DNA of 64,000 nt. Origin: Hydrogenophaga sp. GTDB lineage: Bacteria; Pseudomonadota; Gammaproteobacteria; Burkholderiales; Burkholderiaceae_C. Below the pieces are notes generated by a model. The model saw only the letters and a list, made by a program, of their open reading frames with translations, searched no databases and was not told the origin of the DNA. The stretch spans positions 62,001 to 126,000 of the forward strand of contig NZ_JAUSOO010000129.1 in assembly GCF_030656115.1 (NCBI RefSeq), in the 5' to 3' direction. The position numbers and the translations under genes were made by a program. Numbering within the stretch: the stretch's first letter is position 1; every line of letters starts with the position of its first letter. Positions 26,178-33,803 of the stretch are shown in pieces.

Positions 26178-26774
26178 TCAGCTTTGTTTCTGCATTCCGG
26201 CTTCACAGCCCATGCCACCCATGCCTTTGGGGCCGCCTTTGCCGCCCATGCGGTGTTCGCCTTTCATGCCGGCGCGCTGCATGCCGCCATGGGCCTGGGT
26301 GTCAAACACCTTTTGCTGCTCGGGCGTGAGCGCGGCATAAAAGCTTTTGGTCGCGTCGATGCGCTGGGCCATCTGCGCGTCGCGTTCGGCCCTCAGGGCC
26401 TGCATTTTGTCCAGGCGCTCGGGCGTGGTCAGCTTGGACCAGTCTTCCTGCGCAGCCGCTGGCATGGCGCGCGGCGCTTGGGCGGTGCGGGCCACAAAGG
26501 CATTCCAGGCGGGTTCCTGCGCTGCGGTGAGCTTGAGTTCGGCTTTGAGCTGCGCCTGGCGTTCGGCATGGTGTTGCTGCATGCGCTCCATGCGCTGGAC
26601 ACGGCGTTGAGCCATCTCGGGCTTGCCGGCTTCGGTGCTGGCCTGGGCCATGTGCTGTGCGTGCATGCCGTGCGGCATACCGCCCATGCCCTGTGCAATG
26701 GCGGTGGCTGAGATGCCCACAAAGGCGGTGGCGAGTGCGGCGGCAACAAGGCCTTTTTTGGAAATCAGTTTCAT
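26178..26774 (-). CDS. Spy/CpxP-family periplasmic protein (LTXXQ motifs)
   Basis: A 198-residue secreted helical protein. The signal peptide is MKLISKKGLVAAALATAFVG and onward to AIAQ. The mature protein has two LTxxQ motifs (LTAAQEPAWNAF and LTPEQQKVFD), the signature of the Spy/CpxP chaperones that protect periplasmic proteins under envelope or metal stress. N- and C-terminal ends are rich in Met, His and Gly, suggesting copper binding, which fits the adjacent copper-resistance genes (inference). It is on the same strand as the cueR-like gene, 174 bp downstream of it, with an FNR-type box upstream. Confidence 0.87.
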   Translation of the reverse strand: MKLISKKGLVAAALATAFVGISATAIAQGMGGMPHGMHAQHMAQASTEAGKPEMAQRRVQRMERMQQHHAERQAQLKAELKLTAAQEPAWNAFVARTAQAPRAMPAAAQEDWSKLTTPERLDKMQALRAERDAQMAQRIDATKSFYAALTPEQQKVFDTQAHGGMQRAGMKGEHRMGGKGGPKGMGGMGCEAGMQKQS

Positions 26775-26938
26775 GGTGTTCTCTCCTGGGTCGGTGGTTG
26801 AAAGACGTTCCAGAGACCGCAGCGGATGTGTGTTTCTGGAGTGGCTTCAGTGTGCGAGTCCTGTGTATCGGCTCGGTGACCTATTGAATCGCTTCTGTAA
26901 AGATTTGTTCCGTTTGCGCGCGCAGAGCGGGCTCGCTT

Positions 26939-26952
26939 TTGACCCATATCAA
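26939..26952. promoter_or_regulatory. FNR/ANR-type box overlapping the cueR stop codon
   Basis: TTGACCCATATCAA matches TTGAC-N4-ATCAA. It overlaps the 3' end of the cueR-like gene and is 165 bp before the Spy-like ATG, the only gene it could serve in that direction. No clear -10 hexamer was found at the right distance. Confidence 0.45.
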
Positions 26953-27407
26953 GGGTGGGCCAGATCGTCCAGGATGGGGCAGCCGGGGCGGCCGTCGCCG
27001 GGACACAGGTTGAGCAAACCGTCCAGGCTGCGCTGCATGGCTTGCAGCGCTTCAATGCGCTGGCTCAGTTCGTCGCGGTGTTTCTGGGCAATGCGTTTGA
27101 CGCTGGCGTTGCTGCGCCGGCGGTTGTGCCACAGGCTCACCAGTTCGGTAATGGCGTCCAGGCCAAAGCCCATGTCGCGCGAGCGGCGGATGAAGCGCAG
27201 CGTGTGCACGTCGGCCAGGCTGTATTGGCGGTAGTTGCTCTCGGTGCGGTTCACCGCACCCAGCAGGCCGAGCGATTCGTAGTGGCGCAGCATTTTGGGT
27301 GAAATGCCGCTGAGCCGTGCCGCCGCGCCAATGGCGACCGGCCAGGCGCTGACCGCGTCCAGCGCCGGGTCGGTGTCCTGGGTGGGCGTGTGGTGGCAGG
27401 GTTTCAT
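26949..27407 (-). CDS. cueR: MerR-family copper-responsive regulator, CueR/HmrR-like
   Basis: A 152-residue MerR regulator: winged HTH at about 22-90 (WPVAIGAAARLSGISPKMLRHYESLGLL), dimerisation helix, then the Cu(I)-binding loop CPGDGRPGC with C135 and C143, matching the CueR pattern of two cysteines seven residues apart. It should activate copA and its own operon by untwisting promoters with 19-bp spacers; both promoters in the copZ-copA intergenic region fit that geometry. The ATG overlaps the copZ stop by 4 bp. The N-terminal ~20 residues before the HTH are longer than usual and contain HH and C. Confidence 0.9.
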   Translation of the reverse strand: MKPCHHTPTQDTDPALDAVSAWPVAIGAAARLSGISPKMLRHYESLGLLGAVNRTESNYRQYSLADVHTLRFIRRSRDMGFGLDAITELVSLWHNRRRSNASVKRIAQKHRDELSQRIEALQAMQRSLDGLLNLCPGDGRPGCPILDDLAHP

Positions 27408-27601
27408 GGGGCCACGGTGTAGCCCTCTTCGCGGATCGCTTCGGCCACCGCTTCGCGCGGCTGTTCGGTGTTCACCTCCACCCGGTTCTGGCTGCGGTCG
27501 ATGCGGATGTCGGCTTGGGGGTCGAGCAGTTTGATGGCGGTGCTGACGGCCTTTTCGCAATGGCCGCAGGTCATGCCTTGCACGGAAAAAATCTGGTTCA
27601 T
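27404..27601 (-). CDS. copZ: Copper chaperone, heavy-metal-associated domain (CopZ-like)
   Basis: A 65-residue single HMA domain with the ferredoxin-like fold and the metal site GMTCGHC near residues 9-15. Such chaperones bind Cu(I) and hand it to the CopA ATPase or to CueR. It overlaps cueR by 4 bp (same operon) and is divergent from copA, whose own HMA domain is the likely recipient. Length and motif position are typical of CopZ. Confidence 0.92.
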   Translation of the reverse strand: MNQIFSVQGMTCGHCEKAVSTAIKLLDPQADIRIDRSQNRVEVNTEQPREAVAEAIREEGYTVAP

Positions 27602-27654
27602 GGTGGGTTCCTGTGGTGTTGGTTGAGGTGCTGATTTGGGGTGAGCCTATGTTC

Positions 27655-27682
27655 AGGCTTGACACGGTGTCAAGGTCAAGCC
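27655..27682 (-). promoter_or_regulatory. CueR-type operator/promoter of copZ-cueR
   Basis: The perfect dyad CTTGACACGGTGTCAAG (27658-27674) lies inside a 19-bp spacer between a minus-strand TTGACC -35 and a weak GAACAT -10. This is the elongated-spacer geometry used by MerR-family activators and suggests autoregulation. Confidence 0.7.
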
Positions 27683-27712
27683 GGGTTGCGAACACCCGAT
27701 ACACCTTGTGGC

Positions 27713-27743
27713 TTGACCTTCCCACGGGGTGAAAGCTTATGCT
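27713..27743 (+). promoter_or_regulatory. CueR-type promoter of copA
   Basis: TTGACC (27713-27718), a 19-bp spacer holding the operator (CTTCCCACGGGGTGAAAG), and TATGCT (27738-27743). The predicted start of transcription, about 7 nt downstream, coincides with the copA ATG at 27750. Confidence 0.82.
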
Positions 27744-27749
27744 GTGCGC

Positions 27750-30149
27750 ATGAAGACCTTGACCGCACCGGCCGAACCCCACGGCCAGACCGACCCCGCT
27801 GCTGCGAGCCAGATTGACCTGGGCATTGGTGGCATGACCTGTGCCTCGTGTGTGTCGCGGGTGGAAAAAACGCTGAAGAAGCAGGCCGGCGTGAGCGAGG
27901 CCACGGTGAACCTGGCCACCGAGTCGGCTCGCATCCTGCTGGCAGGGCCCAACGATGCCGAAACCCTGGCGCGGTTGAAGCGTGCGGTGCGAGACGCCGG
28001 CTACGAACCACGCATGACAGATGCCATGGACGACGCCACACCCGCGCACTGGATGGGCCTGCCGGTGGATGTGTGGCCGGTGCTGGTGGGTGTGTTGCTG
28101 TCGGCGCCGCTGGCGCTGCCCATGGTGGGCGACCTGTTGGGCAAACACTGGATGCTGCCCGCATGGATTCAGTTTGTGCTGGCCACACCGGTGCAGTTTG
28201 TGCTGGGTGCGCGCTTTTACAAAGCCGGCTGGCACGCGCTGAAGGCACTCACCGGCAACATGGAATTGCTGGTGGCCATTGGCACCACGGCGGGCTGGGC
28301 GCTGTCCACCTGGCTGTGGTGGAAGGCCGAGCCGGGCGAGATGGTGCACCTGTATTACGAGGGCTCGGCGGTGGTGATCACGCTGGTGCTGCTGGGCAAA
28401 TGGCTGGAAACCCGCGCCAAGCGCCAGACCACCAGCGCCATCCGTGCGCTGCACGCACTGCGACCCGAACGCGCTCACCTGCTGCCCGATGGCATTCGCC
28501 GCATCGAACTCACCGACGTGCCGGTGGATGAGCTGTTGCCGGGCGACATCATCCGCGTGCTGCCAGGCGAGCGTTTTGCCGCCGACGGCGAGGTGCTGCT
28601 GGGCCACACGCAGGCCGATGAGTCCATGCTCACCGGCGAGGCCATGCCGGTGGCCAAACAGCCGGGTGATTTTGTGACCGGTGGCGCGCTCAACGGCGGG
28701 GGCGCGGTGGAGGTGGCTGTGCGCGCGATTGGCGCGCAGAGCGTGCTGGCCCAGATCATTGCGCTGGTGCAAGACGCACAGGCCGCCAAGGCGCCGGTGC
28801 AACGTCTGGTGGACCAGGTGGCGGCGGTGTTTGTGCCGGTGGTTCTGGTCATTGCAGCAGCAACGCTGGCGGCCTGGCTCTGGAGCGGTGCGCCGGTGGA
28901 AGAAGCGCTGCTGCACGCCGTGGCGGTGCTGGTGATTGCCTGCCCCTGCGCCCTGGGCCTGGCCACGCCCACCGCCATCATGGCCGGCACGGGTGTGGCC
29001 GCGCAGCACGGTATTTTGATCAAAGACGCACAGGCGCTGGAGGTGGCGCACCGCGTGGACACGGTGGCGTTTGACAAGACCGGCACGCTCACCGTGGGCC
29101 ACCCCCGGCTGCAAGCGATTGAAGCCGCGCCCGGCGTGGACGAACAAGCGGTGCTGCAGGCCGCCAGCGCGCTGCAAGCCCAAAGCGCCCACCCACTGGC
29201 CCGCGCAGTGATGGACGCTGCTGCTTCGCGCGGTCTGGCGGTGGCTCCCGATGCCGCGCAAGATGTGCAAGCCGTGGACGGGCGCGGGGGCTGGGGCACG
29301 GTGCAGGGCGTTCGGCTGGCGCTGGGCAGCCTGCGCTGGATGGACGAACTGGCCGCACCGCTGGGCGCGCTGGCCGAGCGCGCACAGGCGCTGCAAAACG
29401 AAGGTGCCACGGTGTCGGTGCTGGCCGCGCAGAGCGGCGCGGGCGCCTGGTCACCGCTGGCGCTGCTGGCGTTTGCTGACGAGGCCAAACCCGGTGCCGC
29501 CGCCGCCCTGGCCGGCCTGCGCGCGCAGGGCCTGCGGTTGTTCATGGTGTCGGGTGACAACCAGGGCGCGGCCCTGGCCATGGCCAAAAAGCTGGGCCTG
29601 CGGGCCGAAGCGGGCGAGGTGATTGCCGAGGTGCTGCCCGGCGACAAAGCGGCTGTGGTGCATTGGCTCAAGCAGGGCGGAAAAGGGGAATTCGAACCCC
29701 CCCGGGGGGCAGCGACCCGCGCAGCGGCGGAGCGCGGGGGTCTGCACACCGTCGCCATGGTGGGCGACGGCGTGAACGATGCGCCCGCACTGGCGGCTGC
29801 CGATGTGGGCCTGGCCATGAGCCACAGCCAGGGCGGCGGTTCGGACGTGGCGATGCACGCCGCAGGCATCACGCTCATGCGCGGCGACCCGATGCTGGTG
29901 GCCGCCGCGCTCGATATTTCGCGCCGCACCGTGTCCAAGATCCGGCAGAACCTGTTTTGGGCCTTTGCCTACAACGCCGCCGGCATTCCGCTGGCCGCGC
30001 TGGGCTACCTGAGCCCGGTGCTGGCGGGCGCGGCCATGGCGCTGAGTTCGGTGAGCGTGGTGAGCAACGCCCTGTTGCTCAAGCGCTGGAAACCGCCGGT
30101 GGCAGAGCCGAGCGGCGCGGCGCACAGGCCGGGTGGATCAAACGGTTGA
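27750..30149 (+). CDS. copA: Cu(I)-exporting P1B-type ATPase (CopA-like)
   Basis: A 799-residue heavy-metal P-type ATPase. In order: one HMA domain with C31/C34 (GMTCASC), eight predicted membrane helices, the actuator TGE motif (ESMLTGEAMP), the transport CPC motif (IACPCALGL), phosphorylation loop DKTGT, nucleotide-binding SAHPLA, hinge GDGVNDAP and the late MALSSVSVVSNALLL helix typical of Cu(I) pumps. It exports Cu(I) to the periplasm. The ATG at 27750 coincides with the predicted transcription start. Unusually, about 25 residues encoded by a GC-rich repeat are inserted near residue 643, between the DKAAVVHWLKQ helix and the VAMVGDGVNDAP hinge. Confidence 0.93.
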   Translation: MKTLTAPAEPHGQTDPAAASQIDLGIGGMTCASCVSRVEKTLKKQAGVSEATVNLATESARILLAGPNDAETLARLKRAVRDAGYEPRMTDAMDDATPAHWMGLPVDVWPVLVGVLLSAPLALPMVGDLLGKHWMLPAWIQFVLATPVQFVLGARFYKAGWHALKALTGNMELLVAIGTTAGWALSTWLWWKAEPGEMVHLYYEGSAVVITLVLLGKWLETRAKRQTTSAIRALHALRPERAHLLPDGIRRIELTDVPVDELLPGDIIRVLPGERFAADGEVLLGHTQADESMLTGEAMPVAKQPGDFVTGGALNGGGAVEVAVRAIGAQSVLAQIIALVQDAQAAKAPVQRLVDQVAAVFVPVVLVIAAATLAAWLWSGAPVEEALLHAVAVLVIACPCALGLATPTAIMAGTGVAAQHGILIKDAQALEVAHRVDTVAFDKTGTLTVGHPRLQAIEAAPGVDEQAVLQAASALQAQSAHPLARAVMDAAASRGLAVAPDAAQDVQAVDGRGGWGTVQGVRLALGSLRWMDELAAPLGALAERAQALQNEGATVSVLAAQSGAGAWSPLALLAFADEAKPGAAAALAGLRAQGLRLFMVSGDNQGAALAMAKKLGLRAEAGEVIAEVLPGDKAAVVHWLKQGGKGEFEPPRGAATRAAAERGGLHTVAMVGDGVNDAPALAAADVGLAMSHSQGGGSDVAMHAAGITLMRGDPMLVAAALDISRRTVSKIRQNLFWAFAYNAAGIPLAALGYLSPVLAGAAMALSSVSVVSNALLLKRWKPPVAEPSGAAHRPGGSNG
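29676..29745. repeat. GC-rich hairpin repeat inserted in frame within copA
   Basis: Contains an AATTCGAACCCC stretch running into CCCCCCGGGGGG, and a second hairpin (CCCGCGC with GCGCGGG, about 29709-29731). It is translated as about 25 residues (GGKGEF...AAERGG) that have no counterpart between the conserved copA segments on either side. Confidence 0.65.
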
Positions 30150-30197
30150 GTGGCTGGAGCCCTTGAGCCGGTGCAGGCCGAACGCTGCAGGGTGCTT

Positions 30198-30211
30198 TTG
30201 ACCTGCATCAA
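30198..30211 (+). promoter_or_regulatory. FNR/ANR-type box upstream of the hemerythrin gene
   Basis: TTGACCTGCATCAA matches TTGAC-N4-ATCAA. It is centred about 82 bp before the hemerythrin ATG and about 42 bp before a plausible start of transcription near 30246, the usual class II activator position. Confidence 0.65.
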
Positions 30212-30285
30212 CACCGCAAACGGCGATTTGCAGGATGCTTACAGGGTTTGTGTTGAGCCCAAAACAACCCACAGGAGACAACGCC

Positions 30286-30882
30286 ATGAACCACGAAGCC
30301 CTGCGCGTCATACGCGACGAACACGCCACCCTGGCGGCCATGCTGCAGTCGCTGACGCAAATGGTCAAACGCGGTCCCAGCCCCGAGGGCAAAGACCAGC
30401 ATGAACTGTTTTTTGACGTGCTGCGGGCCATGCTGTTCTACATCGACGAGTTCCCCGAAAAGCTGCACCACCCGAAAGAGTCGGACCTGTTGTTTCCCCG
30501 CGTGGCCCGCTCAGCGCCCCACACAGTGGCTGCCATTGACCAACTGGAGCGTGACCATGAGACGGGCGAGTTGCGTGTGCGTGAACTCATGCACCTGCTG
30601 ATGGCCTGGGAGTATTTGGGCGAAACGCGGCGCAAGGCATTTGAAGACAGCGTGACGTCGTACGTGGACTTTTACCTGCAGCACATGCGGCTGGAAGAAA
30701 CCGTGGTGTTGCCCGAAGCCGAAAAGCACCTGACCGACGCCGACTGGCACGCGCTCAACGCCGCCTTCGCCACCAACCAGGACCCGTTGAACAGCCGGGT
30801 GCCGCGCGACCCACAATTTGACCGCCTGTTCACCCGCATCGTCATGCGGGCGCCTGCACCCGTGGGTTTGGGGCAAGACTGA
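30286..30882 (+). CDS. Hemerythrin-domain protein
   Basis: A 198-residue four-helix-bundle protein with the HHE/hemerythrin di-iron ligand set visible: H13 (DEHATL), H61/H62 and E65 (HHPKE), H91 (RDHE), H133 and E137 (HMRLEE). Such proteins bind O2 or NO, or take part in iron and Fe-S repair. The start at 30286 follows AGGAGA at good spacing; the longer in-frame reading upstream runs through the FNR-box leader. Upstream FNR-type control suggests a role at low oxygen or under nitrosative stress (inference). It is monocistronic. Confidence 0.9.
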   Translation: MNHEALRVIRDEHATLAAMLQSLTQMVKRGPSPEGKDQHELFFDVLRAMLFYIDEFPEKLHHPKESDLLFPRVARSAPHTVAAIDQLERDHETGELRVRELMHLLMAWEYLGETRRKAFEDSVTSYVDFYLQHMRLEETVVLPEAEKHLTDADWHALNAAFATNQDPLNSRVPRDPQFDRLFTRIVMRAPAPVGLGQD

Positions 30883-31002
30883 CGTTGATTTTGATTGGGC
30901 CAGGGGTGACCTGATCAAGCAGACCCTTCGCGAGGTCGTCGGTCAGCCGGAACAAGGCTTCTTGCTCAGCGAACGGCATCCGTTGCCGTTCGCGTCCTGG
31001 CA

Positions 31003-33426
31003 TTACCCGAAAAACCCCATGCTGCGCGACTCGCGCACCTCGGGTTTGATGCGGTGTTCGGCTTCCAGCTGGGCCAGGAATTCGTCGGCCGACAGCGCCT
31101 CAGCCAGTATCTCCACCTGCCGCTTCACGGCGGCGAAGTCGCCCGGGCACAACTGGACCAACTGGGCCAGTCGGGAACGCTGTGCCTCTGTCAGCGCTGG
31201 CGCATCACCGCCCAGGGCTTCCACCACAAACATGCGTTCGCGCTGCTCGCGGGTGAGCGGTTTGAACTGGATTTTGAAGGTGAAGCGCCGCAGCGCTGCC
31301 TGGTCGATGCGGTCCATGAGGTTGGTGGTGCAAATGAAGACGCCGGCGTAGCGTTCCATGCCCTGCAGCATTTCGTTCACCTCGGTCACCTCGTAGGTGC
31401 GCTGGGCACCGCGGCGGTCTTGCAAAAAGCTGTCGGCTTCGTCGAGCAGCAGCACGGCTTTCTCGGCCTCGGCTTCGCGAAACATGGCGGCCATGTGTTG
31501 TTCGGTTTCGCCCACAAACTTGCTCACCAGGTCGCTGGCGCGGCGCACCATGAGCGGGCGCTCCAGCTGCTGAGCCATGTGCTCGGCCAGCGCGGTTTTG
31601 CCGGTGCCGGGGGCGCCGTGAAAACACAGGCAGCCGTGGCCGCGCGCCTTGAGTGCACTGACGATGCGCGGCAACGCGTAGCGCGATTCCACGTTGAGCA
31701 TGTCCAGGCTGTACTGCGTGACGCTGGGGCGTTGCGCTGCATCGGGTTGGCGGCCCAGCGCCAGGTCGGCGTGTTGCAGTTGGCGCTCGATCAGCGCGTC
31801 CAGCACCGGGGCCGGGGTGCTGCGCGCGGCGGTTTTGCCCGGTCGGCGAGCGGCGGGTTTGGCTGGTGGCGTGGCCAACTGGGCAAAGCGCACGGCGGTG
31901 CGAATCTGCGCTGGCGTGAGGCCTTTGCGCTCGGTGAGGCGGGCCACCAGCGCGTCGGACACGGGCACGTCTTCCAGCGTTTTGCGCACCAGTTGTTCGC
32001 GTGCGCCGGGCGGTGGGCTTTTCAGTTCCAGGTGGTAGGCAAAGCGCCTGCGAAAGGCGGGGTCGATTTGCTCGATGCGGTTGGTCACCCACAGCGTGGG
32101 CACGGCGTTGGTTTCCAGAATCTGGTTGACCCAGGCTTTGCCGCTGACGCTGCCGGTGTGCGGCGCGGCCACGTGCTCGGCGCGCGCCATGAGTTGCGCG
32201 GCTTCGCTGGAGATGGGTGGGAACACGTCTTCCACCTCGTCGAAAAGCAGCACCGAATGGGCCGTGCCTTTCAAAAACACCTGGGCGATTTGCAGCGAGC
32301 GGTAGCGGTCGCGCCCGCTCAGGGCGTTGCCGTCGCGGTCGGCGTATTCCACTTCAAACAGCGCCAGCCCGGCGGCTTGGGCCACCACGCGGGCCAGTTC
32401 GGTTTTGCCGGTGCCGGGCGGGCCGTAGAGCAAGATGTTGACACCCGGCTCCTGGCGCGCCACGGCCTCGCGCAGCAGGGCGCTGAGCAGTTGCACGTCG
32501 TCGCCGACAAAGGCGAAGTCTTTGGGGCTGAGGTTGGTGCGGGCGGCGGGGCGGGTGAACACGGCCATCAGCTCGCTCTGGCTGCGGTATTCGCGCATGA
32601 GCACCGGCGGCAGTTTTTCGCTCACCTTCATGAGGTCGGCCAGGTCGGTGATGTTGTGCTCGGAAATGAGGTTTTCGACCATGCCGATGCGCTCCAGCCG
32701 CGAGCCGGCACGCAAGGCCTCGCCCACTTCGCTGGCTTTCACGCCGGCCACATCGGCGATGGCCGCGTAGGCTTCGGGCGCATTGCTCACTTTGAATTCG
32801 ACCAGGATGGAGCGCAGGTCACGCTGGTAGCGCGCCAGCGTGCCGTAGAGCAGCAGGGCGCGCTCGGCGCGGTTGAGCTGCAGCAGGCCGGCCAGGGCAT
32901 CGATGTTTTTCTCGACCAGGGTGGACTGTTTTTTCAGGGTCTGGCCGAGCCAGTCGCCGGTGACGGCGAGCACCGAGAGCAGGTCTTTGGGTGACTCTTT
33001 GGCGTATTCGTCGAGGTAGAAAAACAGCGTGCCTTCTTCGTAGGGACCGCGCCACATGCCGTAGCGTTCTATGAAGGCGGCCGTGCCGAGGTGGTCGTGG
33101 CCGTGCCAGAGTTCATTGTCTTGGCAGCGCCGTTGCAAAAACTCACGCAAGCGGCCCAGCACGGTCAGCGGCCACACCAAGTGGCGGCCCGCGAGCGACA
33201 GCAAGGTGTTCAGGTCGCGCCGCACATTGAAACGGGGACCCTGGCGCGCGGAGAGGGTGAGCACAAAGTGCGAACACATGAGGTCAAGCACCGGTGCCTG
33301 GCGCAGGCCGTGGGGCACAAACACCCGGCCTTCTGCCGCACAGGGGCTGCGCCCTTCGCGGGGCTCTCGCGGTTCCAGCACCGCCCTGGGCCAAGGGCTT
33401 GCGGGCTGCACCGTGCGTTTGCTCAT
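31003..33426 (-). CDS. Tandem AAA+ ATPase of unknown function
   Basis: An 807-residue protein with two AAA+ modules. The first has Walker A GPPGTGKT near residue 335 and Walker B LLFDEVED; the second has GAPGTGKT near residue 603 and LLLDEADS, with an arginine-finger-like LRRFTFKIQF after it. The first ~320 residues are mostly helical with no recognised motif. The linker (about 530-570) is rich in Pro, Ala, Lys and Arg. The ATG at 33426 has GGAGG at good spacing. Two-ring AAA+ proteins usually unfold or remodel partners, and CbbQ/MoxR roles differ in architecture. No partner gene is adjacent, so function is open. Confidence 0.85.
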   Translation of the reverse strand: MSKRTVQPASPWPRAVLEPREPREGRSPCAAEGRVFVPHGLRQAPVLDLMCSHFVLTLSARQGPRFNVRRDLNTLLSLAGRHLVWPLTVLGRLREFLQRRCQDNELWHGHDHLGTAAFIERYGMWRGPYEEGTLFFYLDEYAKESPKDLLSVLAVTGDWLGQTLKKQSTLVEKNIDALAGLLQLNRAERALLLYGTLARYQRDLRSILVEFKVSNAPEAYAAIADVAGVKASEVGEALRAGSRLERIGMVENLISEHNITDLADLMKVSEKLPPVLMREYRSQSELMAVFTRPAARTNLSPKDFAFVGDDVQLLSALLREAVARQEPGVNILLYGPPGTGKTELARVVAQAAGLALFEVEYADRDGNALSGRDRYRSLQIAQVFLKGTAHSVLLFDEVEDVFPPISSEAAQLMARAEHVAAPHTGSVSGKAWVNQILETNAVPTLWVTNRIEQIDPAFRRRFAYHLELKSPPPGAREQLVRKTLEDVPVSDALVARLTERKGLTPAQIRTAVRFAQLATPPAKPAARRPGKTAARSTPAPVLDALIERQLQHADLALGRQPDAAQRPSVTQYSLDMLNVESRYALPRIVSALKARGHGCLCFHGAPGTGKTALAEHMAQQLERPLMVRRASDLVSKFVGETEQHMAAMFREAEAEKAVLLLDEADSFLQDRRGAQRTYEVTEVNEMLQGMERYAGVFICTTNLMDRIDQAALRRFTFKIQFKPLTREQRERMFVVEALGGDAPALTEAQRSRLAQLVQLCPGDFAAVKRQVEILAEALSADEFLAQLEAEHRIKPEVRESRSMGFFG

Positions 33427-33803
33427 CCAGACACCTCCAGAAAAGAATGTTGACGGCCCTGGGTGGGCCGTCAACGTGGGGTTGTGTGGAGCTCGCCTTT
33501 TTGCGCCTGAGCAACCCACAACCTCTGAGAGACTGAGAGTCTTTCGTTCATACCCGCTCGCCACCCCAAAACGCACCCGCTGGTCTCTGCAAACGCGCGC
33601 CATAGCCCTGCTATGGCTGTGCTTTGCGCCTTGATCGGGCACATTTTGAGGCGTTGCTCGGACACGCCCGAAAAACGCTCAGCCTCTGAGCGGAACATAA
33701 CCCAGCTTGATGTTTCATGGAAGAGCGTGATGGAGCGTGTTTGAGCCATTTGTGGGGCTTTTCCCCATGCAGGTGAGCGACAACGGTGGGCCACAATGGC
33801 GGC
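33427..33803. other. 377-bp intergenic region between divergent genes, with a leader hairpin
   Basis: No credible gene. An 11-bp perfect stem-loop (GTTGACGGCCC 33449-33459 with 33465-33475, loop TGGGT) lies 23 bp before the AAA+ ATPase ATG and could be in its leader. A second hairpin with an 8-bp stem is at 33599-33617 (GCCATAGC/GCTATGGC). The threonine ammonia-lyase promoter should be near the right end. Confidence 0.5.

Noticed and set aside
27408..29396. Long minus-strand open frame continuous with the cueR-like gene
   Set aside because: It reads through copZ and the copA region antisense; only the last ~150 codons have MerR character, and the copZ overlap and ATG at 27407 define the real start.
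29683..29705. A tRNA T-arm-like GAATTCGAACCCC sequence
   Set aside because: No acceptor, D or anticodon arms surround it, and it lies inside the copA reading frame as part of a GC-rich repeat.
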